Source: an uncultured Clostridia bacterium (GTDB taxonomy: Bacteria > Bacillota > Clostridia > Lachnospirales > Lachnospiraceae). From it: a stretch of DNA of 64,000 nucleotides. Location: the NCBI GenBank assembly GCA_937895705.1, contig CALBKM010000042.1:1-64000 (forward strand), given 5' to 3'. Below are positions 7,554 to 17,337 of this stretch, in pieces; the first letter of the stretch is position 1; each line of letters opens with the position of its first letter. The position numbers were made by a program, and so were the translations under genes. Under the pieces are notes generated by a model that worked only from the letters and a program-made list of their open reading frames with translations, was not told the origin of the DNA and ran no database searches.

Positions 7554-9458
7554 TTACCGTCTGTTTTTACGATTCTGCTTCTTCACCGCATACATCAAAG
7601 TGTCCGCTTCTTCCACATAATCATCCAGTTCTTTCTTGCTCTTCACATCTGTCAGCACATAACCGATACTGGCCTCGATTTCATAAGAAAGCCCCGAATT
7701 CTGATTCGTATGTAACAGCTCATCTTCCAACTGTTTCTTAAACGCTTCCGCTTCCGCTTTATCCTCAACCTGACCGATAATTAAGAACTCGTCTCCGCCG
7801 TAACGTACCGCAATCTTATCGTCTCCCGCACATTTTTTTAATACCCCGGAGAAAAGAATCAGTGCGTTATCACCGTGAGAATGTCCGTAAATATCATTAA
7901 TCTCTTTCAGGCGGTCCATATCCATAAACATAACCATCAGCGGCTTCCCGTATGCCTTACTCTTTTCAAACATCTCATAACCGTCACGCATGTAACCGAA
8001 ACGATTGTACATATCCGTCAGGGCATCCTTTACGTAGACACTGTCAAGACGCTTATTCATCTTCTGAAGATTCTCATAGTTTCGAAGGTTACCGTACGCA
8101 CTGCTGATAGCATTCACCATAGAAAAGGCCATCCTGCGGTGCAATATTCCAACCGCATCAATTACTACAAAGTATCCGAAACAAGCCCCGTATCTCCGCA
8201 ACGGCATAAACATGTAAACATGAGTCTCTTCGTCTTCCTGTTGCAAATACGCAGGAACCATGTCCTTTTTTTGAATCAAGGTTCCCTCGTCCTGAGACTC
8301 TCCGTGCTTCATTCCGCTTAACACATACTGTTCATCATCATACCGTGTCTCCAGCTTAAACTCTGCCGGCTGGATACCGTAATAAACACTCTGATTGATG
8401 CACATACAATATCCGTACATTTCAAACCGTCTCATCACTTCCAGCAAATAATAGTTAAACAGGCCTTCGCTATCCGAAATCGCAAGATTCTGACGCACCA
8501 TATTAAGCGTTTCGTAATATTCCTGCTCTTCCTTTACTCTGAAATAAATCTGACGTTGCAACCTACGGTTGTCCCAATCCGTTAGCTCTTCCGGAGCATA
8601 AGAACCGCAACTTCCCCGTAACACAACATCCTGTTCGTAAGAAATCTTATCCTCTACCGTTTCTCCCGCCAGCATGCGCAACAATACATCACAACCGATA
8701 CGTCCCATCTTCTGGGCATTTTTATCAATGGTTGTAATGAGCGGTGTAAAGGCTTTGGAATTTTCATCATTATCATAACCGGCAATTAAAAAGTCCTCCG
8801 GCGGATACTTCCCGTCGGCCTCAGCGGCCTGACAGTATCCCAACGCCATGGCGTCATTGGCACACACCACCGCATCCGGGGCACTAAAACTCGATTCCAT
8901 AAAATCCGCATAAGCCTGACGACCGTCCGTATCCATAAAGCTGTAGTCGCGGATTCTTCCCTTCTCAATCGGAAGACCGTTGGCCGTCAACGCATCCATA
9001 TATGCCTTTTTTCGAAGAATATTATCCGGATGATCCTCGGTTCCTCCGATATAATTAATCTTTCGACAACCTTTCTCTTTAATTAAGTAATCAACCAGGC
9101 GATATTCCGCATCATAACCATCCGGAACGATTGTAGGAATACCTTCCATCTCACACTCCAGAGAAATCATAGGCTTCCCGCAGTGCAACAACGGCTGATG
9201 ATACATCTTTAACATATCGTAACCCTGTACCACATTTACCGCAAAAATAAAACCCTCATAATCCTCATAATTCGGCAAGGAGAAAATATTGTAATTTGAA
9301 ATATTATCCACAGAATCCAATCCGAACGCCGGGAAACACAAAAAAACATGCAAATCCATGCCGCTTCCGGCAAGACTTTCCTTAATTCCACCAATCATGA
9401 CATCTAACATCTCACCATCATGAGCCGCCGCAATTAAGGCAATTTTCTTCTTTTCCAT
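7554..9458 (-). CDS. substrate-binding-domain/GGDEF diguanylate cyclase
   Basis: 634 residues. Residues 1-275 form a LacI-type periplasmic-binding-protein fold without a signal peptide or DNA-binding head (KIALIAAAHDGEM, later YIGGTEDHPDN). A GAF-like middle (about 290-450) and a helical linker lead to a GGDEF domain (470-634) with MDMDRLKEINDIYGH and an intact YGGDEF active site near residue 554. It should make cyclic di-GMP in response to a cytosolic small ligand, probably a sugar or nucleoside (inference). No EAL domain is present and no RxxD inhibitory site is obvious. It has its own promoter, divergent from malic enzyme. Confidence 0.9.
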   Translation of the reverse strand: MEKKKIALIAAAHDGEMLDVMIGGIKESLAGSGMDLHVFLCFPAFGLDSVDNISNYNIFSLPNYEDYEGFIFAVNVVQGYDMLKMYHQPLLHCGKPMISLECEMEGIPTIVPDGYDAEYRLVDYLIKEKGCRKINYIGGTEDHPDNILRKKAYMDALTANGLPIEKGRIRDYSFMDTDGRQAYADFMESSFSAPDAVVCANDAMALGYCQAAEADGKYPPEDFLIAGYDNDENSKAFTPLITTIDKNAQKMGRIGCDVLLRMLAGETVEDKISYEQDVVLRGSCGSYAPEELTDWDNRRLQRQIYFRVKEEQEYYETLNMVRQNLAISDSEGLFNYYLLEVMRRFEMYGYCMCINQSVYYGIQPAEFKLETRYDDEQYVLSGMKHGESQDEGTLIQKKDMVPAYLQQEDEETHVYMFMPLRRYGACFGYFVVIDAVGILHRRMAFSMVNAISSAYGNLRNYENLQKMNKRLDSVYVKDALTDMYNRFGYMRDGYEMFEKSKAYGKPLMVMFMDMDRLKEINDIYGHSHGDNALILFSGVLKKCAGDDKIAVRYGGDEFLIIGQVEDKAEAEAFKKQLEDELLHTNQNSGLSYEIEASIGYVLTDVKSKKELDDYVEEADTLMYAVKKQNRKNRR

Positions 9459-9513
9459 GTTATTTTCCCCCTTTCAACCAATCCACCGTTTACCTGCAAA
9501 TATACCTATACAT

Positions 9514-9542
9514 ATTTTACTCCTTCTTATACATTTCGTCAA
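9514..9542 (-). promoter_or_regulatory. promoter of the GGDEF gene
   Basis: On the minus strand TTGACG (9537-9542), 17-bp spacer, TAAAAT (9514-9519). It lies back to back with the malic enzyme promoter. Confidence 0.65.
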
Positions 9543-9565
9543 ATACTTTTTACCGCTCCGGCTTC

Positions 9566-9594
9566 TTGCACTTTCTTCATCTATATTGTATAAT
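9566..9594 (+). promoter_or_regulatory. promoter of the malic enzyme gene
   Basis: TTGCAC (9566-9571), 17-bp spacer, TATAAT (9589-9594), about 55 bp before the start codon. Confidence 0.75.
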
Positions 9595-9650
9595 AACGAA
9601 CAAGAATTATTATATATTCATTCGTTTATACACAATAAAGGAGCATAATT

Positions 9651-10802
9651 ATGAACACATCCGAACAATCCCTTGCCCTTCACGAACAATGGAACGGCAA
9701 GCTGACAACAGAAGCAAAATGCAAGGTGAATTCCAGAGAAGATTTGGCTCTCGCCTATACCCCGGGGGTAGCGGAGCCTTGTAAGGTCATCGCCGAACAT
9801 CCCGACGAAGTGTACCGCTACACAATAAAAGCTAATACCGTAGCCGTTATTTCCGACGGAAGTGCGGTTCTCGGTCTCGGCAACATCGGCGCCGCAGCCG
9901 CAATGCCGGTCATGGAAGGAAAATGTGTTCTTTTTAAAGAATTCGGCGGCGTAAACGCTTTTCCGATCTGTCTGGACACACAGGACACGGAGGAAATTAT
10001 CAAAACCGTTGTCAATATCGCACCTGCCTTCGGCGGCATCAATCTGGAAGACATTTCCGCCCCGCGATGCTTTGAAATCGAGTCTCGTTTGAAGGAACTT
10101 TTACCGATTCCGGTATTCCATGATGACCAGCACGGTACCGCAATTGTTGTACTGGCCGGTATCATTAACGCCTTAAAGGTAGTAAAAAAAGAAAAGGAAA
10201 ACTGCAAAGTTGTAGTAAACGGCGCCGGTTCCGCCGGTATCGCCATCGCAAAGCTTTTGTTAAACTACGGTTTTAAACACCTGACTCTTTGCGACAAGGT
10301 GGGAATGCTTTCCAAAAAAACGGAGAATTTGAACTGGATGCAAAAAGAGATGGTACAGGTTACCAACTTGGAAGAAAAAGAAGGCAGCCTTGCGGATGCC
10401 TTAAAGGGTGCGGATATCTTTATCGGTGTTTCCGCTCCGAATATTGTTACGGAGGAAATGGTTTCCTCCATGAATACCGATGCCATTCTCTTTGCCATGG
10501 CAAATCCGGTTCCGGAAATCATGCCGGATCTGGCAAAAAAGGCCGGCGCCCGCGTCATCGGAACCGGACGCTCCGATTTTCCGAACCAGGTAAATAACGT
10601 AGTTGCTTTCCCCGGTATCTTCCGTGGAGCACTGGAAGGACGCGCGCCTCAGATCACGGAGGAAATGAAACTTGCCGCTGCCCTTGCCATTGCAGGGCTT
10701 GTTTCGGACGACGAACTTTCCGACGACAATATTTTACCGCAGCCTTTCGATCCAAGAGTCTGCGAGGTTGTCAGTGCTGCCGTAAAGGCTCATATCCGGT
10801 AG
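9651..10802 (+). CDS. malic enzyme (oxaloacetate-decarboxylating malate dehydrogenase)
   Basis: Converts malate to pyruvate and CO2 with reduction of NAD(P). The 383-residue protein is the short bacterial form without the C-terminal phosphotransacetylase-like domain. Visible motifs are the YTPGVAEPC active-site segment (with the catalytic tyrosine), NAFPICLDTQD with metal-binding acidic residues, FHDDQHGTA, and the dinucleotide-binding NGAGSAGIAIAKLL. Cofactor preference cannot be fixed by eye. The ATG follows AAAGGAG. It heads a plus-strand run of three genes. Confidence 0.95.
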   Translation: MNTSEQSLALHEQWNGKLTTEAKCKVNSREDLALAYTPGVAEPCKVIAEHPDEVYRYTIKANTVAVISDGSAVLGLGNIGAAAAMPVMEGKCVLFKEFGGVNAFPICLDTQDTEEIIKTVVNIAPAFGGINLEDISAPRCFEIESRLKELLPIPVFHDDQHGTAIVVLAGIINALKVVKKEKENCKVVVNGAGSAGIAIAKLLLNYGFKHLTLCDKVGMLSKKTENLNWMQKEMVQVTNLEEKEGSLADALKGADIFIGVSAPNIVTEEMVSSMNTDAILFAMANPVPEIMPDLAKKAGARVIGTGRSDFPNQVNNVVAFPGIFRGALEGRAPQITEEMKLAAALAIAGLVSDDELSDDNILPQPFDPRVCEVVSAAVKAHIR

Positions 10803-10806
10803 ATCC

Positions 10807-11721
10807 ATGCTCACCGCCAACGATTATTACCGTTCCCGCTTCGGAGGCAAAGTTTACCGCGTTTCTTTAAACGGCGGCATGTCCTGCCCCAATCGGGACG
10901 GCACTATTGATACAAGAGGCTGCATTTTTTGCAGTCGCGGAGGCTCCGGCGATTTTGCCGCTCCCTCTGCACTTTCCGTTACGGAACAGCTTGCCGTTGC
11001 CAAGCAGAAGGTGGCCGCAAAACTTCCGCGAAACAAACAAAATTTTGCCGGATATCTGGCCTACTTTCAGGCTTTTACCAATACCTATGCTCCGATTTCT
11101 TATTTGAAGCAACTGTTCGAAGAAGCCCTGGCGGACCCGGAAGTGGTAGGGTTGTCCGTAGCCACCCGTCCCGACTGTCTCTCCGATGACTGTATTTCCT
11201 TATTAGCTTCCCTGAACAGGCAAAAACCGGTTTACATCGAACTGGGATTGCAAACCATACACGAGCGTACTGCAGACTTCATCCGAAGAGGATACTCTTT
11301 GTCCGTATATGACGATGCGGTGAAACGGTTGCAAGCAGCACAAATTCCGGTCATCACCCATATTATCCTCGGGCTTCCGAATGAAATCCCGGAAGATATG
11401 ATTGCAACTGTCCGTCATGTGACAGATGCCGGCGTTCACGGAATCAAACTACAACTGTTGCATGTATTGAGCGATACCGATCTGGCGGATTACTATCGTA
11501 CCGCCCCTTCGGAATTTCACTGCATGTCTTTGGAATCCTATACAGACATACTTTCTGCGATTCTTCCCCTGATTCCGGAAGAAACCGTAGTCTACCGTCT
11601 TACCGGAGACGGTCCGAAACGTACTCTGATTGCTCCTTTGTGGAGCGGAGATAAAAAACATGTATTAAACACCTTACAACAGCGTTTGGAAAGGAGCCCT
11701 GTATGCAATCTGAAATGTTAA
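10807..11721 (+). CDS. TIGR01212/YtqA-type radical SAM protein
   Basis: 304 residues with an unusual iron-sulfur motif: Cys in GGMSCPNRDG followed by RGCIFC, the wide CxnCxxC spacing typical of the YtqA/YhcC (TIGR01212) group of Elp3-related radical SAM proteins. YtqA has been linked in Bacillus to sulfur insertion into tRNA (known for the family, not shown here). It begins 4 bp after the malic enzyme stop and overlaps the next gene by 19 bp, so the three are one operon. Confidence 0.9.
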   Translation: MLTANDYYRSRFGGKVYRVSLNGGMSCPNRDGTIDTRGCIFCSRGGSGDFAAPSALSVTEQLAVAKQKVAAKLPRNKQNFAGYLAYFQAFTNTYAPISYLKQLFEEALADPEVVGLSVATRPDCLSDDCISLLASLNRQKPVYIELGLQTIHERTADFIRRGYSLSVYDDAVKRLQAAQIPVITHIILGLPNEIPEDMIATVRHVTDAGVHGIKLQLLHVLSDTDLADYYRTAPSEFHCMSLESYTDILSAILPLIPEETVVYRLTGDGPKRTLIAPLWSGDKKHVLNTLQQRLERSPVCNLKC

Positions 11722-12254
11722 TGTTGTACAAGCTTATGATTCTTTATATTTTGGACCGGATTGATTTTTCCATGACCGATTCCCAGTTGACGGATTTTTT
11801 CATTGGAAAAAATTATACGGATTATTTCACGCTTCATGAGACCATAAACGATTTAAGCGAAGACGGATTTATATCCAAAGAAGTGGTTCGAAACAAGACT
11901 CTGTACCGTATTACGGAAGCCGGCGGCGAGGCTCTGTCTTTCTTCTTTAAAGACATCTCTCCGGCAGCCAGAGCAGACATCGATGAGTATCTTTCCGCAC
12001 AGCGCTACCAGCTGAAGGAAGAGCAGTCCACTCCTGCGGATTACTACGAAATCAAGCATTCCGAATATCTTGCGGAGTGTAAAATACTGGACCGGGACTC
12101 CGTCCTCTTAAATGTCCAGATTACCGTTTCCAACGAATCAGAGGCAGAACGCCTGTGCAACAACTGGAAAGATAACAGCACAGATATTTATACTTATATT
12201 GTAACCAAGCTTTTGACTTCCGGCGGAAAAGACTCCGGTGAAACCGAGAATTAA
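11703..12254 (+). CDS. DUF4364 winged-helix protein
   Basis: 183 residues that begin MQSEMLMLYKLMILYILDR, the characteristic start of DUF4364, a Clostridia family with an N-terminal winged-helix fold (about 5-85) and a C-terminal alpha/beta part. Family function is unknown; a DNA-binding or PadR-like regulatory role is usually assumed. It overlaps the end of the radical SAM gene by 19 bp, implying translational coupling. Confidence 0.88.
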   Translation: MQSEMLMLYKLMILYILDRIDFSMTDSQLTDFFIGKNYTDYFTLHETINDLSEDGFISKEVVRNKTLYRITEAGGEALSFFFKDISPAARADIDEYLSAQRYQLKEEQSTPADYYEIKHSEYLAECKILDRDSVLLNVQITVSNESEAERLCNNWKDNSTDIYTYIVTKLLTSGGKDSGETEN

Positions 12255-12272
12255 TCCTTTCCGCCGTTATAC

Positions 12273-13337
12273 TTACTTTTCTACCGTAAACTTATACACG
12301 GTCATAGACTCTGCTTCCTCGTATGCCTTTACAACCGGAGACTTGAACTCCGGAATGTTCATGGCATTCGGGAAGTACTGGGTTTCAAAGCATACGCCGT
12401 GGCGCTTGCCGTAAGTACAGCCGCCCTTTCCCTTTAAGCCGTCCCGGATAAAGTTTCCGGAATACAGCTGCATACCCGGAAGGTCGGTAAATACTTCCAT
12501 GACACGTCCGCTCTTCTTATCGTAAAGCTCTGCCACATATTCCGCTTCTTCTCCGGTATTGTTTAATGCATAGTTATGATCATAACCGCCGCCCATACGA
12601 ATCGGCGCATAATCGGTATCGTTAATACCGTCTGCAAGCGGCTTTCTCACTCTGAAATCCATCGGCGTTCCGGTAACATCCGCAAGCTCACCGGTCGGAA
12701 TCAACTTCGCATCCGTTGCCGTAAAAGCATCTGCATCAATATACACTTCCTGATCCGTTACAAGACCGGAATTATGTCCCGCCAGGTTAAAGTAGGAATG
12801 GTTGGTCAGATTTACAATGGTCGCCTTATCGGACACCGTCAGATATTCAATGGCAAGTTCATTCTCATCCGTCAGGGTATAGGTCACCGTAATATCCAGA
12901 TTTCCCGGGAATCCCTGCTCCATATCCGGGCTGAGACGGGAAAACTCGATACTTAAGCCTCCCTCTTCCACAAAGGTCTCGGCCTCATACATGTACTTAT
13001 CGTAACTCACGGAGCCGCCGTGTAAGCAGTTACCGTTGTCATTATCCTCTACCTTATATTCCTTACCGTCGATGGTAAACTTTGCACCGCCGATACGATT
13101 ACCGCAACGACCGATGAAAGAACCGAAGAAAGTCGGATTCGCTTCGTACTCCGCAAGGGTATCAAAGCCCAATACTACATCCTCCAGCTTGCCGTTTTTG
13201 TCCGGTACCCAAAGTTCCACCAGAACCGCACCGAAATCGGAAAAAACCGCCTTCATACCGTTCTTATTTTCTAAAATATAAAGTTTTGCCTCTTCACCCT
13301 TTTTTGTCTTACCGAAACTCTTGGTTGTAATTCCCAT
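12273..13337 (-). CDS. galM: aldose 1-epimerase (galactose mutarotase)
   Basis: Interconverts the alpha and beta anomers of aldoses. The 354-residue protein shows FSDFGAVLVELWVPDKNG, the NRIGGAKF loop, the NLTNHSYFNLAG motif with the catalytic histidine, and the C-terminal CFETQYFPNAMN with the catalytic glutamate. The start is ATG 13337 behind AAAGGAG; the longer reading to 13415 has no ribosome site. It converges with the DUF4364 operon (18-bp gap). Confidence 0.95.
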   Translation of the reverse strand: MGITTKSFGKTKKGEEAKLYILENKNGMKAVFSDFGAVLVELWVPDKNGKLEDVVLGFDTLAEYEANPTFFGSFIGRCGNRIGGAKFTIDGKEYKVEDNDNGNCLHGGSVSYDKYMYEAETFVEEGGLSIEFSRLSPDMEQGFPGNLDITVTYTLTDENELAIEYLTVSDKATIVNLTNHSYFNLAGHNSGLVTDQEVYIDADAFTATDAKLIPTGELADVTGTPMDFRVRKPLADGINDTDYAPIRMGGGYDHNYALNNTGEEAEYVAELYDKKSGRVMEVFTDLPGMQLYSGNFIRDGLKGKGGCTYGKRHGVCFETQYFPNAMNIPEFKSPVVKAYEEAESMTVYKFTVEK

Positions 13338-13475
13338 AAAATCTCCTTTCCGGGAGTCGGACTGTCGCCGTTCTCCGCATAAACTCATGATACTCCAAGC
13401 CGGGGCCGATGTCAAGATTTACACATAAGCAAATCCGTTCTCCGGCCCCGGTTCGATACTATTATTATATTCTTC

Positions 13476-13733
13476 TTACTTTTTAAACAAACCGAACAAG
13501 CCTTTCTTCTCATACGGCTCTCTTGTAATACCGGTAAGCGTATATCCGGCTGTCGCTACCGCCTCCTGTAATTTTCCGTCCTCAATATTTTCTGCGGAAA
13601 GAATCACCGTTTCCTTGCTTTCATGAGAAGATGTTACCTTCTCCACCGCAAACATTTTGCGTACCGTCTCATCCATATGAGCTTCGCACTTTACACACTT
13701 CATACCGTCTACGCCCAGTGTAATTTTAACCAT
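13476..13733 (-). CDS. heavy-metal-associated (CopZ-like) metallochaperone
   Basis: An 85-residue protein with one HMA domain: GMKCVKCEAHMDETV contains the CxxC metal site (residues 13 and 16), followed by the usual beta-alpha-beta-beta-alpha-beta pattern. A basic tail (KKGLFGLFKK) extends past the domain. It lies 15 bp downstream of the copper ATPase and should deliver Cu(I) to it. An unusual feature is lysine rather than small residues near the CxxC, so metal specificity is inferred from context. Confidence 0.85.
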   Translation of the reverse strand: MVKITLGVDGMKCVKCEAHMDETVRKMFAVEKVTSSHESKETVILSAENIEDGKLQEAVATAGYTLTGITREPYEKKGLFGLFKK

Positions 13734-13748
13734 TATTTCATCCTCCGT

Positions 13749-16277
13749 TTATTGTTTTATTGTAAGGACCTTATAGTCCTCGGCTTCTACTGCTTTTTTC
13801 AAACTCCTGGCATCCAAAGCCCCGTTCAGTTCTACCTCTACCAGTCCCGTCTTGTGATCGGCTGTAGCACACTCCACCTGCGGTAATGCCTCCAATGCTT
13901 TTTTTACGCGTCCTTCACAGTGTTCACACATCATACCTTTCACCTTCAGGGTATAATGCAATCCTTCTGCTCCGACCGTCGCCTTTTGGTTTCTCCTGCG
14001 CCTTCTTTTATCATGTTTTGCACTGTACAGTTTAAAAAAATTCAGGCGCAACGCATTCGATACCACACAAAAGCTGGATAAACTCATAGCTGCCGCTCCG
14101 AACATCGGATTCATTTTCAAACCGAGCAACGGAATAAACACACCTGCCGCCAAAGGAATTCCGATGGTATTATAAATAAAAGCCCAAAACAGATTTTCAT
14201 GAATATTTCGTAATGTCGCACGACTCAAACGAATTGCTGCCGGTACATCGGAAAGCCTGCTTTTCATCAATACTATATCTGCAGCATCTACCGCTATATC
14301 TGCCCCCGCACCGATAGCAATGCCGATATCCGCACCGGTCAACGCCGGAGCATCGTTGATACCGTCTCCTACCATGGCAACCGCTCCGTTTTGTTTCAAC
14401 TCCCGGATAACACGCTCTTTCCCGTCCGGTAAAACACCGGCAATCACCTCATCAACACCTGCCTGTGCACCGATGGCTTTCGCTGTCCGCTCATTATCAC
14501 CCGTCAGCATCACCACACGAATCCCCATATTCTGCAATTCTTTTATCGCCTGCGGACTATCGTCCTTTATCACATCCGCCACCGCAATCATACCCGCAAA
14601 GTTTCTTCCCTCCGCAAAAAACAACGGTGTTCTTCCTTCTTCCGCAAGAATTTCCGCCTGTCTTTTCACACTTTCGGAAACATCACATTGCTCTGAAATA
14701 TAAGAAAGATTTCCTCCGCATACGGTATCGTTTTCCCTAATTCCGCAAAGACCGTTTCCCGGCAACGCCTGAAATTCCGATATCTCCCCGGCTGTCATTC
14801 CTTCTTCCTGTGCTTTCAACAAAACCGCCCGGGCAAGGGGATGCTCGCTTTTACATTCCAGATCCAGTGCCAGTTGCAACAAACTTCCCCGGTCATACCC
14901 CTCTGCCGGTAACACATCCGTCACCCGCGGTTCTCCGGCCGTAACGGTTCCGGTTTTATCAAGCGCTATCGTCGTCACCTTTCCGGCCTGTTCCAATGCC
15001 ACCGCTGTTTTAAATAAAATGCCGTTTTTCGCTCCCACACCGTTTCCTACCATAATGGCAACCGGTGTCGCCAGACCCAGCGCACAAGGACAGCTGATTA
15101 CCAGCACCGAAATTCCTCTTGCCAGTGCAAAACCAAAGCTTTGTCCCGCAAGCAGCCATACAAAAATCGACACTGCCGCAATTCCGATTACTGCCGGTAC
15201 AAATACACCGGATACCTTATCCGCCACTTTTGCAATGGGCGCTTTCGTGGCCGCCGCATCGCTGACCATTTTAATAATTTTAGCCAACGTTGTGTCCTCT
15301 CCCACTCCGGTTGCCGCACACCGGATATACCCGGAGCGATTCATTGTAGCGGCAGACACAGCATCTCCCGCGACCTTATCCACCGGAATACTTTCACCGG
15401 TCAATGCCGATTCATCCACGGCACAGGTGCCTTCTATAATCACGCCGTCCACCGGAATGCTTTCTCCCGGTCGTACCACAAATATATCATTGACCTTCAA
15501 CTGTTCTGCCGGTACCGTCGTTTCCGTTCCGTCTACCCACAAAACAGCGGTCTTCGGAGCCAGCTTCATCAGTCCCTTTATCGCATCCGTTGTCTTTCCT
15601 TTAGAACGTGCCTCCAACATCTTTCCCACGGTAATCAACGCCAAAATCATGGCCGCCGATTCAAAATAAAACTCATGAAGATATCCGTGAGCCGATTCAA
15701 ACTCTCCCTTTGCCTGCGCTCCCGTCATGGCAAACAGCATCACAGTACTGTAGCCGAAGGCTGCCGCAGATCCCAGTGCCACCAACGTATCCATATTCGG
15801 TGCACGGTGAAGAAGTCCGTTGACACCGTTAATAAAAAACTTTTTATTAATAAGCATGACACTTGCCGCCAACAGCATTTGTACAAGACCGACTGCTACC
15901 GGATTATGCTCAAAAAAAGCCGGCATCGGCCATCCCCACATACAATGTCCCATGGACACATACATGAGTACGAGCAAAAAGCCCACCGAAGCAATCAATC
16001 TGCGGCGAAGCACCGGGGTTTCCCTGTCCTTTAACGTATCTTCCTGTTCTGTCTTTTTCTGACTACGGGAGGCATCCGCCCCCTTAGCTTCGGCATGATA
16101 TCCGGCCTGCTCTACCGCCGCAATCACTGCCTCTGCGGAAGCTGTCCCTTCCACTCCCATGGAGTTGGTCAAAAGACTGACGGAACACGAACTGACTCCC
16201 GCCACTTTAGAGACTGCCCTTTCTACCCGGGCACTGCAGGCGGCGCAACTCATGCCGGTTACCGTATATTGTTGCAT
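13749..16277 (-). CDS. copA: copper-exporting P1B-type ATPase with N- and C-terminal HMA domains
   Basis: Pumps Cu(I) out of the cell. The 842-residue protein starts with an HMA domain (GMSCAACSARVERAV, residues 8-22), has eight membrane helices including the copper-selective SCPCALGLATP, the phosphorylation site DKTGTVTAGEP, the HP dipeptide (SEHPLARAV) and GDGINDAPAL. A second HMA domain is fused at the very C-terminus (GMMCEHCEGRVKKAL, about 785-842) after a basic linker. No CsoR or CopY gene is next to it. ATG 16277 has a GGAGG site. Confidence 0.96.
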   Translation of the reverse strand: MQQYTVTGMSCAACSARVERAVSKVAGVSSCSVSLLTNSMGVEGTASAEAVIAAVEQAGYHAEAKGADASRSQKKTEQEDTLKDRETPVLRRRLIASVGFLLVLMYVSMGHCMWGWPMPAFFEHNPVAVGLVQMLLAASVMLINKKFFINGVNGLLHRAPNMDTLVALGSAAAFGYSTVMLFAMTGAQAKGEFESAHGYLHEFYFESAAMILALITVGKMLEARSKGKTTDAIKGLMKLAPKTAVLWVDGTETTVPAEQLKVNDIFVVRPGESIPVDGVIIEGTCAVDESALTGESIPVDKVAGDAVSAATMNRSGYIRCAATGVGEDTTLAKIIKMVSDAAATKAPIAKVADKVSGVFVPAVIGIAAVSIFVWLLAGQSFGFALARGISVLVISCPCALGLATPVAIMVGNGVGAKNGILFKTAVALEQAGKVTTIALDKTGTVTAGEPRVTDVLPAEGYDRGSLLQLALDLECKSEHPLARAVLLKAQEEGMTAGEISEFQALPGNGLCGIRENDTVCGGNLSYISEQCDVSESVKRQAEILAEEGRTPLFFAEGRNFAGMIAVADVIKDDSPQAIKELQNMGIRVVMLTGDNERTAKAIGAQAGVDEVIAGVLPDGKERVIRELKQNGAVAMVGDGINDAPALTGADIGIAIGAGADIAVDAADIVLMKSRLSDVPAAIRLSRATLRNIHENLFWAFIYNTIGIPLAAGVFIPLLGLKMNPMFGAAAMSLSSFCVVSNALRLNFFKLYSAKHDKRRRRRNQKATVGAEGLHYTLKVKGMMCEHCEGRVKKALEALPQVECATADHKTGLVEVELNGALDARSLKKAVEAEDYKVLTIKQ

Positions 16278-16312
16278 AAGTTTCCTCCGTTTCCGTTTTC
16301 ACGCGCATTTCT

Positions 16313-17170
16313 TTATTTTCCTTCTACAAACAACACGCCCAATGTTCCCGGACCGCAGTGACTGGAAATCACGCCTCCGGCTCTTGTAATATGAATCGCC
16401 TCAAAATGATTCAAGGATTCCAGATATTTTTTTACTTCGTCCACAATCTCCTGCTCAATTCCGGAATGGGTAATAAACACGCGTCTCTTCTCGGCACGCA
16501 GCAGATCCTCTTCCATATCCTTTACATAATCCATCACGGTTTTCTTCCGGTTCCCGCGATATTTCTTGGAAACACCCATCTTTCCGTCCGTCACCGCAAT
16601 ACGCGGTTTTAACTTCAATGCATTTCCCATTAGCGCCGTTACCGCACTGCAACGTCCGCCTCTCTGCAAATAGGTCAGGGTATCTACCACAAAGCTGGCC
16701 CGAACCCGTTCTCTGTACTCTATTAAAAACTCTTCCAATTCCGCAAGGGAATATCCTCCCTGTACCAATTCCGCCGCAGCGAGCACCTGTAACCCGATAC
16801 CTGTGGAAAGGTTCATGGAATCCATCACGCACACATGCTCCGTATATTCCAGTTCCTCCGCCGCAAGACGAAGCACCTGACAAGTAGCGCTCATCTGTTC
16901 ACTGATTCCGAGATAACAAATCTCATCTCCCGCTTCCGCCACCGGCCGCAAAAACTCCACTGCGGCTTCGATTCCCGGTGCCGAAGTCTTCGGCGTGGTA
17001 CGGTTGGCATCCGCCCATTCATAAATCGCATCCGGTGTGGTCTCCACACCATCCAGATACGAGGTATCATCCATAACAATATTCAACGGAAGAACTGTTA
17101 TTCCGTAAGTTTCCAAAAGTTCCGGCGACAAATCACAGGTACTGTCCGCCATAATGCGAATGTTACTCAT
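16313..17170 (-). CDS. DegV family fatty-acid-binding protein
   Basis: 285 residues with the DegV pattern: ADSTCDLSPELLETYGITVLPLNI at the N-terminus, TSAPG around residue 75 and GISEQMSATCQ near 110. DegV (FakB-type) proteins bind a fatty acid and present it to the FakA kinase for phospholipid synthesis; no fakA is nearby. The start is ATG 17170 with AAAGGAG; the longer reading to 17263 is rejected. The 35-bp gap to copA suggests possible readthrough. Confidence 0.93.
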   Translation of the reverse strand: MSNIRIMADSTCDLSPELLETYGITVLPLNIVMDDTSYLDGVETTPDAIYEWADANRTTPKTSAPGIEAAVEFLRPVAEAGDEICYLGISEQMSATCQVLRLAAEELEYTEHVCVMDSMNLSTGIGLQVLAAAELVQGGYSLAELEEFLIEYRERVRASFVVDTLTYLQRGGRCSAVTALMGNALKLKPRIAVTDGKMGVSKKYRGNRKKTVMDYVKDMEEDLLRAEKRRVFITHSGIEQEIVDEVKKYLESLNHFEAIHITRAGGVISSHCGPGTLGVLFVEGK

Positions 17171-17294
17171 TTGGTCTCTCCTTTCGGATAAGCAATCTAT
17201 CCAAAAAACAATTCTACACGAATCGTCAAAATAATGCAACGAAAAAACACCGTTTCTGCACAAAATTTACAGATATTTTATGAACTGACCAAAT

Positions 17295-17327
17295 AAAAAA
17301 CGGAGTCGCGCAGTATAAAACTGCGCG
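17295..17327 (-). terminator. terminator after the Na/Pi cotransporter
   Basis: CGCGCAGT...ACTGCGCG stem followed on the minus strand by CGACTCCGTTTTTT, just past the stop codon at 17338. Confidence 0.8.
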
Positions 17328-17337
17328 CCCCTTAAAC

